Positions 42,635 through 57,263 of a DNA stretch of 64,000 nt are shown one piece after another. The notes under the pieces are model-generated. The model was not told the origin of the DNA. It saw only the letters and a list, made by a program, of their open reading frames with translations, and ran no database searches. The stretch comes from Ophiosphaerella korrae (lineage: Eukaryota > Ascomycota > Dothideomycetes > Pleosporales > Phaeosphaeriaceae), in contig JALNQF010000017.1 of NCBI GenBank assembly GCA_028456385.1, positions 124,001 to 188,000 of the forward strand, given 5' to 3'. Within the stretch, counting starts at the first letter, position 1, and every line of letters begins with the position of its first letter. Made by a program: the position numbers and the translations under genes.

Positions 42635-43112
42635 GTCTGGATATGACTAGGGGTTTTTTTTTTCCCCAACTATCAGTCAATACGCTATGGCCGTGCCGCT
42701 CTGAGTTAAAACACCGTTGCGAAGGGTCCGCCATGGCGATAGCCTGTGTGTCTGCCGAAACAAGCTTCGCCCGGGGAAACATACACATCGTCTGCTCCAC
42801 CCACCATGTGGGACCGGAAATCAGCTGTCGAATACGGATGGGAATGTGGCTCAAACCGCTCAAGCCACAGGAGCACTTCCAGACTGCTAGTTAGGGGGGG
42901 GAGGGGGGGTGCATCAAATGGCTTGGGCACCCAATATCTCACATGAATAATATCTAAGCTTGATGCGAACATTCTCTTCATTCATTCTCTATCTGTATCG
43001 TAAAAGGGGCGTCGTGTCTTGCCTTGCCTTGCAATTACTAGCTGCCTAGATCCGAGGCAAGCGCCCAACCCATGCCATGCCATCCCATCATGAATCTCCT
43101 CGTGAACCCATT
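42635..43112. other. Intergenic region between convergent genes
   Basis: 3' ends of the small gene and CDC48. Contains poly-T (about 42654) and poly-G (about 42893-42909) runs. No gene seen. Confidence 0.5.
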
Positions 43113-45774
<2,662 letters not shown>

Positions 45775-46465
45775 GTTGGCGGGTGGTCTCTACTAGATAA
45801 TCAATGTGGCTGTTCTTTCCGGTTCAGATATAGCGGGAAGATTCAGTGGTGTTGAAGTGAGAGTAGCAGTGAGGGGCCGAGATGGAGTGAAGATAAAGTG
45901 CCTGAGTGGAGGCAGGCGTCGAGGTTTAAGTAAGTTGGAGCTCGCCTCGCTACCAGGTGGTGACGAGGTGAAGCTCTGGGTGCCTGTGCTTTGGGTCTTG
46001 GCAAGTCGCCGCAACACCAGAATCCGTGGAACTTGCTGGAAACGCTTAGATCACCCCCAAACCGACATGCAGCCGAGCGCCGGCTCAAACGCGACACTGT
46101 GTCTCTTTCTAGGTAGCGGAGGCGCTATCCTATCAGACATCCTATATCACGTCAAGGCAAAACTGACGGGTCGACGCGTCTCCTGGTGCCTTGAGACAGC
46201 CTCATCTTGTGCTGCCAATGAGAGTCGCCGCCAAGCACTTCGAGGTAAATGTCAGCCATAACAAGCACATGGCTACTTCAGCAGGCAGCATCGGCACCAA
46301 GCCGTATTCAAGGTATGTACATATATACAAGAAACCTTTAAGCGTAATGGTGGCAAGAGCTGGAGTGTTATCAAGGACAAAGGCGGTGAGAGTTTGCCAC
46401 ATGATAAACACAACGCAATGAGTAGACATTCTACGAACGTGAAATCCTGCAGATAAAACGGCTTT
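45775..46465. other. Region upstream of CDC48
   Basis: CDC48 promoter and 3' end of the anion-transporter gene. The overlapping small open frames show no domain. Nothing else seen. Confidence 0.5.
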
Positions 46466-47883
46466 TCAAGCAGTCCCACTCTCTTTATTCGCAGCCTCTG
46501 CGCTCTTCTTCTCCATCTCCCTCAAGCATGGTGCCTCAAATAAATTCCCGAAAAGGATGTTCTTCGCTGTGCCCGCTGCAACAATAATCCAAAGCAGCAT
46601 GACACTTGCCGCGAGTACCTAAGCAATTGTTAGCCCAAGCAAGCCACAAACTACATTGGGACTACATTTCTTACCGTTCCCAAGATGCGAAAAAACGCAG
46701 ACGGCAACTCCTGGGCGATACTGATGGTCGCCATAGTAAAAACACCAGTAGGAAATGTGAAGCCCCACCAACCCATGTTGAATGGGAATTTACTCCGACT
46801 GATTGATGCAATCGCGAAGAAAAGCCATACGAATCCAAAGCCCCAGAGGATGAGCGCAACCAACCACCCCATTACGTACAGCATCTCGCCGGCCATAGGA
46901 TGTAGTGTCTTGGTCTCCGGAAATGTTTTTGCGGCCATGATGCCGAGCTGCATGATGCCATACCCTCCTTGGCCCATGGGACCCAACGGAAGGAAAACGC
47001 TGACAATGACTTCTTGAGGCGGAAGCTTGTGGATTGCCAGACGATGAAAATATATCGTCATGACTACGAATGCGAACGGAACACCCATGCCCCAAAGCAC
47101 GTAACTAGTTATAATCGTTACAAGAGCGTAATATGGAGGCAGAACAGCTGCAACGACACCGCCCGAAGACGCTGCAACAACACAAGAGACGATCGGGAGA
47201 AGCCAAGCTGCTGTCATGGTCTCGTGCCGCGTCTGGTGTTTGGTCATCCTGCAGCCAAATTATTCTCTAGAAGTAGCTTACTACAGAAAACATTACTTAC
47301 ATTTGAAAAGGCAACCACAAACAACACGCCATACTCCCAACGACATCAGCCCACCACATACCCCATGCAACATATGGCGTCGCCCCTCCCCAAGCCGGTA
47401 CACAGATCGCCACGAACATATTCACCAGCGTCGCAAAACCCATGGGCAATGTGCCCAGGAAAAGAGACTGAACTGGGTGTCTAAGCATCAGAACCCAGGT
47501 CGCGGGATACAACGTATACCGCATAATCGAAATTACAAGAATAACGATAAAGAGAAACGCATTGAGGACGAAGAACACAATACTAAGCAGTCGAAGCACA
47601 TCATGATGACTAGGATACAGCCCAGAAAGCGTGTATAGAAGAACAGAGACGATACCTGTCCCCATCGTGACGGCGAACTATCAGGCAAGTTAGATCAGAC
47701 ATAGACAGCTCGCACGCATCGTACCCATGAAGGAGTGAAATTCTGAACCAATCGTCTCCAGCCTCGTTGTCGAGACGTAATAAGCCATTTTGGTAAGGGC
47801 TGCGCATTTGCACAAGATTTTTCTGTTTCTGTGTTTTTTCTTCGACACCGCATATCTTCACGCCGCAAGCACGGCGCAGACAT
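46466..47883 (-). CDS. TDT/SLAC1-type transporter (sulfite or C4-dicarboxylate exporter family)
   Basis: Predicted 420 residues in four exons (47883-47725, 47677-47301, 47248-46675, 46618-46466; introns 47, 52 and 56 bases, all with good splice sites). A basic N-terminal region ending NFTPSWFAVTMGTGIVS leads into the first membrane span; the TMGTG motif is typical of the voltage-dependent anion channel family (PF03595). About ten hydrophobic spans follow. One has the family-like PLGPMGQGGYGIMQLG, and a late one reads MGWWGFTFPTGVFTMAT. In fungi this family includes the sulfite pump Ssu1 and malate exporter Mae1; the sequence alone does not separate them, although the FAVTMGTG start and PLGPMGQ resemble Ssu1. 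It acts at the plasma membrane. Confidence 0.88.
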
Positions 47884-48556
47884 CGCGACCGCACGAATCT
47901 AGATGGGTCCGATCAAAGGATATATTGTGAAAAATGCGAATGAGCGAAGGCGTGGCTTATAATTGTCTGTTCTCCCGCTACTTATGCTGACTCATATTTT
48001 TCTTTGAATAAATGCTCAGTTTTGCCCCAAGGTCACGATTTCAGGATAACTTACTGCCGTTGTCGGGCCATCGCACGATGATCCGAGCTTTCGAGTTTTT
48101 ACGTCATCTCTCGTGGATTTCGTACGAACAGACCGCGGTCTCAGTTCTGCTTGTGAGTAATAGTCAAAAATGAACTCGGTAGGATTCGAGGGCTTGTTTT
48201 CCTGTGGCAAATGCGGCGACGTGAAATCGCTGCCCACGCTGCTGGTTTGAATCGGGCACTATGAAAGTTTGAGCAACGAGTCAAGACTAACGAAAGATTG
48301 GTAATATCAACGGTCATTGCATTGGTCGTTAAAGTATTCATTACCTTGCCCAACACGGCACGATGCTCAACGCCTCCTATCTAGATCAATTTTGCCATGC
48401 TAATATACAGGATGAATACGATAGAGAAGCGGAGAGCGGGAGGGTATACTCATGTCCTTCACATTATTGTACAGGAAAAAGCCCCTGAATTTCACGCGGG
48501 GGTATTTCTTCATCGATTAATGTCCCAATTTGTGCGAGTCTTTTAATGTTGAGCAC
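47884..48556. other. Intergenic region between tandem genes
   Basis: Promoter of the transporter gene and 3' end of the EF-Tu gene. Two short minus-strand open frames have no support as genes. Confidence 0.5.
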
Positions 48557-49983
48557 TTACTCCAGCACACGGGTGACGAGACCTGTAGCGACAGTTCGTC
48601 CTCCTTCACGCATGTTAAACCGTTGGCCTTTCTCTAGAACGTGTGGCTGGTGCAATTCGCAAACCATCTCGACATTGTCACCGGGCATGACCTGCTTCTC
48701 GTGCGGGTTTTCTGTGCCTTCGGGCCAGTGTAGGGCACATGATTCGTCGGCCGTTCGGATGAACATCTGTGGCCTATAGTTCTCGCCGAAGCCAGTGTGA
48801 CGGCCACCCTCATCCTTGCTCAACACATACATGGAGACCAAAAACTTCTTGTGTGCCTTGACTTGTCCAGGGACGGAAACGACCATACCACGTCGGACAT
48901 CCTCGCGCTTTACGCCACGAAGAAGGAGACCAGAGTTATCGCCTGCGCGTGACTCGTCGCAAGATTTCTTGAATGTCTCAATGTCGGTGACCTTGCTCTT
49001 AATACTTGTGACACCTTTGCCCACGAGCTCGATTTCACTATCCTTCTTCAGCACACCGCGCTCTACACGACCAGAAACGACTGTGCCTCGCCCAGCAATG
49101 GAGAAAACATCCTCGACAGCCATCAAGAACGGTTTGTCTGTGTCACGAGCAGGAGTTGGGATCCAGGTATCAACAGCCTCGAGCAGCTCGTCGATCTTCT
49201 TCTCGCCAATATCTGGCTGACGGCCCTCGAGAGCACAGAGTGCAGATCCCATAATGATGGGTGTGTCGTCGCCCTCGAAGCCGTAGCTGCTGAGCAGCTC
49301 GCGCATCTCCATTTCGACGAGCTCCAACATCTCCTTGTCCTCGATGGCATCGACCTTGTTCACGAAGACAACAATCTTCTGGACACCAACTTGGCGGGCT
49401 AGGAGCAAATGCTCACGAGTCTGCGGCATCTGACCGTCGGAGGCGGCAACAACAATGATAGCACCGTCCATGTTTGCGGCACCAGTAATCATGTTCTTGA
49501 TATAATCAGCGTGGCCTGGGCAATCGACGTGTGCGTAATGTCGGTTGTCGGTTGAGTACTCAATGTGGGCGGTTGCGATGGTGATACCACGCTTACGCTC
49601 TTCAGGTGCTTTGTCAATGGACCCGTACTCAAGGAACTTTGCGTAGCCCTTTTCGGCCTGTCGCTTGGTGATGGCGGCTGTGAGGGTAGTCTATCGTCAT
49701 TACTTTAGCATGTTGAGCATGGTAGTGGAGGCGAAGCGGCGTTGGGGTTACCTTTCCGTGATCGACGTGACCAATGGTTCCTATCTATGTTAGCCTACGA
49801 AGTATGACAGACTAAAATATACGCACCAATGTTCACATGGGGCTTGTCACGAGTGAAGGCTGCATAGTTCCGCACACCATTCATGTACCTGCTGGTGGCC
49901 TGCATTCCCAGAGCATTTTGAACAGGATTAAGGCCTCGCTGGTACCGCACAGCGCGCATAAACACTCTGGAAAAGCTCGACAT
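48557..49983 (-). CDS. TUF1: Mitochondrial elongation factor Tu
   Basis: Predicted 439 residues in three exons (49983-49827, 49780-49752, 49690-48557; introns 46 and 61 bases). The 29-base middle exon encodes [10 protein letters not shown], so the P-loop is cut by the second intron just before TTLTAA. Further GTPase motifs are DCPGHADY and NKVD, followed by domains 2 and 3 ending GLVTRVLE. The N-terminal 50 residues ([17 protein letters not shown] ...) are rich in Arg and Ser without acids, a mitochondrial import signal. The protein brings aminoacyl-tRNA to mitochondrial ribosomes. It is head-to-head with a gene for another mitochondrial enzyme. Confidence 0.96.
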
Positions 49984-50475
49984 GATGTGTGTGAGAGCAA
50001 GGCAACTCCAGCAGCGAAGGATGAGGAGGGTCAACAGGCAATTGAGAGGGTGAATATGCGCAGAGGTGTCGTCTGAGGGCCGCCGCTACAATTTCTCTAG
50101 CGCGAAATGTTGCTGACAGAGCCCATCATTCGCCCAATCATGTGGTGGCTTTGTCCGAGCTCTGTGCAACTGAGCTTCCGCCGTACGACGGTTGTGGTGG
50201 GGGAAAACATTGCTTGCCTTGACTCGGGTTTCCAATTGAAGGCTTTCTCCACACAGTCATTCTCTCACAATTGCGTGGATCAGGGACAAGGCACATAACA
50301 CCAACAATAGGTAGACCAACCACGGTATTGCGGATACCCGAGGTTCGTATCGGCGAAAGAGTCGAAAGTTGCATCATCTCTCCTCTATCGTCCACAGTTC
50401 CACATGTCGCTCTGCACATCAATACGACGCACAGCAGCACCGCTGAGCTGCGTCTCGCGCACAGCAACTAAAACC
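49984..50475. promoter_or_regulatory. Divergent promoter region TUF1 / HIBCH
   Basis: 492 bases shared by two divergent genes whose products are both mitochondrial. A CCAAT box is visible at about 50136 (GCCCAATCATG). Whether it is bound is unknown. Confidence 0.5.
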
Positions 50476-51923
50476 ATGCCATTGCGCGCAAAAATCTCAA
50501 ATCCTGCGTGGATGAGTGGCTCAAGAAAGGTAGCCTGAGCACCCGGTGGCATACATCACGCACTGCTAATAAAGTTCAGTACGCAACACCAACAGCGGAC
50601 CTGCTGAAGGCCCAGCAAGACGACGACCCAGATGACGTAATATTCACCAACAACTACGGTGTGCGAAGCATCGAGCTCAACCGACCGAAGAAACTCAACT
50701 CGCTCAATGGCTCGATGGCGCGCAAGATCATTCCTAGGCTCCAGGAGTGGGCAAAATCAGACATGGCTGGTGTTATTGTTATCAAGGGCAATGGGCGGGC
50801 TTTCTGTGCAGGTGGAGACGTCGCCGCCCTGGCAAATTGGAACAAGGAGGGAGCGGAGGGTCAGCAGCGAAGCTCAGATTACTTTGGGCTTGAATACAAG
50901 CTGGACCATCTGATTGCAACCTACACAAAGCCCTATGTTGCTTTCATGGACGGCATCACCATGGGCGGGGGCGTTGGTCTGTCAATACACGCACCATTCC
51001 GAATTGCAACCGAAAACACCGTCTTCGCAATGCCCGAAACTACCATTGGTTTCTTTCCTGATGTCGGCGCGTCCTTCTTCCTCCCACGCATGGAAGGCGC
51101 GCTCGGCACATACCTCGCCCTGACATCCGAACAACTCAAGGGCATAGACGCTTTCTACCACGGCGTAGCGACACATTACATCCATTCTTCCACTCTCCAA
51201 CAGCTAGAGTCGCGTCTTGCCGAACTCCAGTTCCCTGACTATATGCCTCTGAATGACCGCTTCAAGATCATCAACGCCACAATCGAGGAGTTCAGCACAG
51301 GTCTGCCTGCAGACCGGCCTCACCTCTCAGGCGAACTTCGCAAGACAATTGATAGCGTCTTCCACAACGACCAGCCTAGTATCGACACCATAATCTCCTC
51401 TCTCGAAAAGGTTGCTGGGGACGGGTCGCCAGATCTGAAGAAATGGGCCAAAAAGTCAATTGAAACAATAGAGACACGCTCCCCTATCTCCGTTGCAGTA
51501 ACACTCCGACAAATGCACGTCGGTCGCCAGTGGTCCATCACGCAAACATTCCAACACGAGTATGACATTGCCTCGCGTTTCATGGCCCACCCTGATTTCG
51601 TCGAAGGTGTGACAGCACGCCTCATTGCGCGCAAAAAGGAACGCCCGAACTGGATACCAAACTCCATCAAGGACGTCAAGAGGCGAGATGTGGACGATTT
51701 CTTTGCCAGTGCTGAGAACGGCACCAAGCTCCCATTGATCAGCGAGGTAGACTACAAGGAATATCCACACGCATGGATCGGGCTACCGAGGGAAGAAGAA
51801 ATCCTACGCGAGGCGGGTGGGAAGAAGAGTGAAGATGTTGTGGCAAGCTTGTTAGAGAAGTATGAGGGTAAACAGGGCGTGCGGGAAAAGATCGCCGAGG
51901 TCTTGGATAGATTCAAGTCCTAG
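50476..51923 (+). CDS. 3-hydroxyisobutyryl-CoA hydrolase, mitochondrial
   Basis: Predicted 465 residues in two exons (50476-50529 and 50580-51923; 50-base intron with GTAGCC donor, CTAAT branch and TTCAG acceptor). The first exon encodes MPLRAKISNPAWMSGSRK, a short basic import signal. The crotonase fold follows: VRSIELNRPKKLNSL, oxyanion-hole residues in GRAFCAGGDV and in GITMGGGVGLS, and the acid pair region MPETTIGFFPDVGASF with the Glu and Asp that mark the hydrolase branch. It splits 3-hydroxyisobutyryl-CoA in valine breakdown. A plain enoyl-CoA hydratase is less likely, given the GFFPDVG motif and the 190-residue C-terminal part. Confidence 0.93.
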
Positions 51924-52294
51924 AGGTTTGTAAAATGAAGTAGATATATGTTGGAATAAAAATAACACGTTGCGAGTTGAAAATGAGTCAACAAGCAAGA
52001 ACTACCGAAGCAATAAGTGTTTAAGCAGCGCAGTCTACATTCGGAGAATAGAAATATTAGTACATATTTATGTCGTATTTATGACAGGGATGGATTATGA
52101 TTATACGCATAGTGCTTCTATATGATGAAATAATATTGCTGACTCGAAGATATACTCTACATATTTAATGGGGAAGCGTCTAGCTTATCAAGCTAACACT
52201 ATAAAAAAAACCCCTAGATCCATCTTGCGGAACCTCAGGCTAGCTTAGCAAAGCCAACAAGGATTAGCCAAGATGAACGTTACCTTATATGTAC
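51924..52294. other. Spacer between convergent genes
   Basis: AT-rich 371 bases with the 3' ends of the hydrolase and MFS genes. Contains a poly-A/poly-C run near 52203-52213. No gene. Confidence 0.5.
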
Positions 52295-54022
52295 CTACAA
52301 TGTTGGCCTGAACCTTGGATTCGTCCGTATTCTCTCGCCATACTTGAAGAAGAACCACGGCAAAGGCGCCATCGCTAACGTTAAGAATCCTAACAAACTT
52401 GTTCCCCATCCCAATCTAAATACAAGCATACGACATCAGTGTTTATTTTTCTTGTATTTTGTGAAGGAACTTTACGTACCCCATTGCCTTGTACATCGAC
52501 CGACCAAATAGCGGCACAAGAGCTCCAATCAGTGACCGTATCGCGGTGGCCGCAGCGTTGGCCGAAGCCTCGAAACGAGGATTTGCATCAATGAAATAAG
52601 TTGCGACACACATCATAAGAACGTTGACTAAGAGAGGTGCTCAAAGTCAGTGTATGCCTCGTCACACAAGTGCGTTACTCACTCCCGATTCCCAAAATGA
52701 CGGTTCCAATCTCAGGCACAATCCAGTGCGTTTTGTAATGCGCGGACCACCCATACCAGAAGAGGCCGATGGGGATGAATAGGGCGCACGGTATGAGTGG
52801 TACGATACGGTACTCGGGCTTGACAGGCCCGAGGGCTGCTTGCTTGCGGTATATTTTATCAGTGACAAAGCCAGCAACACCCAGTCCGAGGACTGAACCG
52901 ATACCTAGGCCTAGGTACGTCAGGCCGATTTCGCCTGTGTTGAATCTGTATTGGACTTGGAACACCAGGGGAAATGTGGTGAAGAGCAGATACATGAAGC
53001 CATACACGATACCCACGTAGACGGACAAGATGGAGACAGTGGGCGATAAGAAGAGAAGTCGAAGCGGCCGAATGATGCCACGAGCGAAAATCTGGGAGGC
53101 TGTACGATTGGCATCAAGGTCGGTCTCAGCCTTCAGGTTCTGGTTGCCAGTCTCTTTGATACGCTTTTTTGTTTCTCTGGCTAGAAGCGTAGGCGGGTAA
53201 GTTTCTTCCTGGAAGATGAAGGAAGCAATAGCACCAACGCCAGATGCAATGGCAAGTGTCCAGCAGATCCAACGCCACCCCGCCCCTTCTCCAAGATATC
53301 CTCCGGCAATGGGTCCAAGGATGGGGCCCATGATCGGTCCAAGAGACCATATAGCAATGATCTTTCCGCGGTTCCGAGGACGGATAAGGTCCCCAAACGT
53401 GCCAGCGCCAAGTGTAATAGGACATCCTCCGAAAGTGCCAGCGAAGAACCGGAAGACAACTAATGCTGACAATGAGGGTGATAGAGCACTGCCCACGTTG
53501 AAGACCGTGAAAAGAACATTACAGATCAGATAAACAGGTAGACGACCGTAAAGTTCAGAAAGTGGCCCTAGAAACAGGGGGCCGAAAAAATAGCCAAGGA
53601 CCCACACTGATACTACGAAGGAGGCAAGGAGGGGGTCTTTTGAGTTGTAGGTGGCCATGACTTGGCCGATAGCTGGCGCAAACATGGTGGACCCGAGTGG
53701 ACTGATTCCGTTATTCGCACTTGTTCCTAATTATAAAGTGGCCAGGAGTTACTCACGTTAGGAAGGTGCAATAGCAGATAACTGAAATATTCTTGAATTT
53801 TCGCATGTTAGTCCAATTCATTGGCATAGCAGAGTCATCTTCTCCCTTCCAATTGACAATGTCTGTCTGGGCTACGTCTTGTGTTTTTGGTGATGCAGCC
53901 ATTTCTTTCTCAACATCATTGCTCGTCATTTCGGGTCCTGGTGCGCCTGTACTTGTCTGTATTTCGGTAGGGGCTGGTTGGTTGTTGTCCATAGTCTCCA
54001 GCGGGGACGGCTTGTTATCCAT
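52295..54022 (-). CDS. MFS multidrug-type transporter (DHA1)
   Basis: Predicted 517 residues in four exons (54022-53757, 53701-52683, 52627-52480, 52415-52295; introns 55, 55 and 64 bases). The ATG at 54022 begins MDNKPSPLETMDNN, a long acidic/polar N-terminal tail usual in fungal DHA1 proteins, with W(T)NMRKFKN before span 1. Motif A appears as GPLSELYGRLPVYL after span 2, and the proline/glycine-rich motif C region reads GPIMGPILGPIAGGYLGE in span 5. About 12 spans are expected. Such proton antiporters export drugs or secondary metabolites at the plasma membrane; the substrate is unknown. A Zn2Cys6 regulator starts divergently 1.4 kb away and could control it. Confidence 0.92.
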
Positions 54023-55404
54023 TCTGTGGCTGCCCAATCCACGCCCCACAGTAAAGGCAGTTTTGAAGAGAGGACGATGATGAAAACTACGAACGCGCTC
54101 CAGGCAATGAGAACGTGTTCTGCTTATTTCCTAGTCCCGCGTCATGAACCTATTCATAATACGGCGAATACGGTTAAACTGATTGGATAAATTCTCTGCC
54201 TCGGTTGCCTCGAAGCTAGCTAAGGGCACCCCACTTGAGACTAACCCTCCATTTGCGATGCCCCAGTGAGTTGATGTTGATTCTCTCATCTTATCGAGTT
54301 TTTTGGTTCTCACATTGTGTGCATGACTTTCGCAGCTTAGCCCTTTGCTGTGGTTTCCGCCCTTTACTCTAACCCTTTGGGCCCAAAGGCCCTCATCGAT
54401 AAGGCGAAGGCAGAGATTTGCGCAGTCACTTGATCAAGTACACCAGTGCAAGCTGACCTCTGAGCTCACCGTTGCAGCTGTAACATGATCAACCCGGAGG
54501 CGATCGTGCCTAGAATGCAACTGCCGATATTCATGACAGGAAGAGAGTCATGGCGATTTCAAGTCATCACGAGGCTAAATTACCATCAGCGAGTATCTAC
54601 TGTGGATTGCATGCACTGCCCTTGATGTTGGCCGCAACGACTACCTACACTATAAACGGATCTTCCCATGTGTACTTAGTCGTGAGGAGCATGGATGTGC
54701 CGCAGATGCCGCCCGAGCTAAATGATTAGAGCAGACTGATTCAATAGCCTTGCACGTTCCTAGCAATGTTTTGAGAGCCATGGAAGTTCTTGATGGACAG
54801 CGGACGATTTTGTTCTTTCCGGGACCTCCGCAAAACCAATATGAGCCACATGCTGGTGCATCAGATTACAAAACTGCGTATCAAACGGATTACATCACCA
54901 AGACTGGTCTTTGCGTCCGCTTGCTCTCCTTTTGGACAAACGCGGTTATCAAAGTCGCGCAATCTGTGACACTGCTTGGGTAGCATGACAAACAATACCT
55001 ATGTACCTTTGTCACTTCAATTCTGTATTGTATTGAATTGTACGCGTGTACTATACGTCTGTAACTTACCTAGGTACCTACCTAATAAACTTTGTGCGCT
55101 ACGCCCGCCAGCCTGGTCTCAGGCTCCACCGCTCATTGCGCATGCTTTGCTTCTCTCTTTCTCCCAATGCGAACCCGATCCTGCTACCTGCATAATCGCC
55201 AGCGAGTACGGCATAGCGCACAACCACCCCATGTTCGAAGAGATTGTCGCCCGCAGATGACAGCCACTTCACTTCCCATGCTCGCGTTCGCTTTCTCACT
55301 GAATCTACCGGGCCACGGCAACACCAACGTCGGGCGAGGGTGACCTAGCCAATCCGCCGCCTATCATTCCCAAGATTCGTCCGTGATCGATTTGAAAAGC
55401 TTCG
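54023..55404. promoter_or_regulatory. Divergent intergenic region, MFS / Zn2Cys6
   Basis: 1.4 kb with no supported gene. It holds the promoters of both flanking genes. Small open frames around 54.75 and 55.0 kb have no domain. Confidence 0.45.
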
Positions 55405-57263
55405 ATGCCACGCCTAGGCCACAAGAAGTATGTCAACTTGAAACTTTACCCCATTTTCAACCAATCTCGTGCAAATTCCTTTACCGATACCCAGTCTGAA
55501 TCGTGTCACAGGTCAAGATTGGGCTGTAGGCAGTGTAAAGCTCGTCACGTAAAGGTACGTACCTTACAATGCTTTGCATTGCCTAGCTACACAATGACGT
55601 GCATCGCCTTGTGGACACTGACATTACATAGTGTGACGAGCTAAAGCCATGCTCGAATTGCACCCGTCACGGCGTAGCATGTAGCCTTGTCACGTGGGAC
55701 CATGCATCCAATCTACCTTCCGATTCAACTTCGAGTGGTAGTAGCAGCGTCCCAAAACGTGTGAAGGAAACATTAGATCAGCCAATGATACTGGTAAGGT
55801 TGGATTGCTAACGCTGCATTGCCTTACTCAAGCCAGGCAGGGGACCTCGTCTACACCATCACCCTCGCTACACATCGAATATGTCCTCAATCCACCAAAG
55901 ACTTCCCAAAGCGAGTCTGCTTCTGCTTCTGTCATGTCAGAAGATAGCTCGCCAAGCTCACAACCGGATCACTTCTTAACGCGCTTCATCTACCATAATG
56001 AAAGGAGCCAGTCGGATATCTGGATGCGCGATCTTGAGTTAATGTAGGTCGACTTCATCCTTAAGTACAGTGACCAATCTTAATGAAAGTAGGCATCATT
56101 GGACCACAGAAGCATATGAAGGGTTATCACAGCAACGTGACATACAACACGTGTGGAGGGATCTTACTCCACAACATGCAACAGCTCACACATTCCTCAT
56201 GCATGAAATCCTTGCCTTTTCTGCACTGCATAAAGCATACAAGCTGCCAGACCAACGATTGATGTACTACTCATTTGGTGTCCACCATCAGGATCTTACC
56301 ATCCGTGGCTTGAGGGAGAGGATCCAAACTATCGCTGACCAAGAAGCTGTTGCCATAGTAGCAACATCAACTCTACTAACGTTCAGTGTTTTCGCCTCGA
56401 CGGGGTTCGAGCTGAGCCACCCTGAGATTCCTACTTCAATGGATCCCATTGGTGGTATCATGAACATTTTCAGCCTAATGCAAGGCCTAACTGATGTAAT
56501 AGCATTAGCACAAGAGCTCGTTACAAACTCTTTCCTTAGCCCATTTTTTCAAGACGCCGACGACCCTGTCCCTGGGCAACCCATGTTACTCGAGCTGAAG
56601 TACCAACTTCCAACACTCTTAATGTTCGTTCAGTCCAAAATCGGGTTACCTGAGCCAGAAAGAGAAGTTTACCTCGGTGCAATTAGACTATTCGAGCCAG
56701 TACTCCAAATGGTCACGCAGGCGTACACATATAATCGAGAGATGCGATTCTTGTTCGCTTGGCCACTGCGTGTGCTGCCAGAATATACCAGCTACCTTCG
56801 ACAACAACGTTCCGGTGCGCTCGCAGTGCTAATGTATTACTCCACCATACTATTCATATCGCAACGGCAATACTGGTTTTTTGATGGTTGGGGTGAGCGA
56901 CTCATCCGAGCGTGCTCTGAACGGCTGGACCAAGACTGGATACCTGCTGTCGAATGGCCACTATCCTTCGTCAATCACACATCATTGCTAAGTTTCGCTA
57001 ACGACTTAATGAAAACGCGGCACGGCATCACTCTTGGCTCTAGCGTGTCAATTGGCAATATCTCAGGAGTATCCCAACGAGAACATATGGAATTGTCACA
57101 TAGACAACCTGAGCCCGTTCCTGCCCATTTGCCTGCATCGAGAAGGAAACCCAACTTTACACCATATACAAGGCTTGCTGTACCCCCAACAGAGTCACAT
57201 GACCATAATTCGAGTGCCCCAGCATATATAGATCAATCTCGACCGACAGAAGACGTGGAATAA
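55405..57263 (+). CDS. Zn(II)2Cys6 transcription factor, Upc2/sterol-regulator-like layout
   Basis: Predicted 533 residues in five exons (55405-55427, 55512-55554, 55632-55793, 55841-56043, 56093-57263). The first exon gives MPRLGHKK, and splicing to TCAAGA restores the family start MPRLGHKKSRLGCRQCKARHVK. The zinc cluster C13, C16, C23, C29, C32, C39 is spread over exons 2 and 3. An RDLELMHHWTTEAYEGLS segment opens the C-terminal domain, as in fungal factors with a short N-terminal cluster and a single regulatory domain related to that of Upc2. The unspliced frame through intron 1 is also open, so an alternative N-terminus is possible. It faces an MFS gene. Confidence 0.85.

Noticed and set aside
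41431..42650. Plus-strand frames of 257 and 295 codons
   Set aside because: Shadows of STE50 and of the small gene at 42218 in other frames; the Pro/Arg/Ser-rich sequence has no family likeness.
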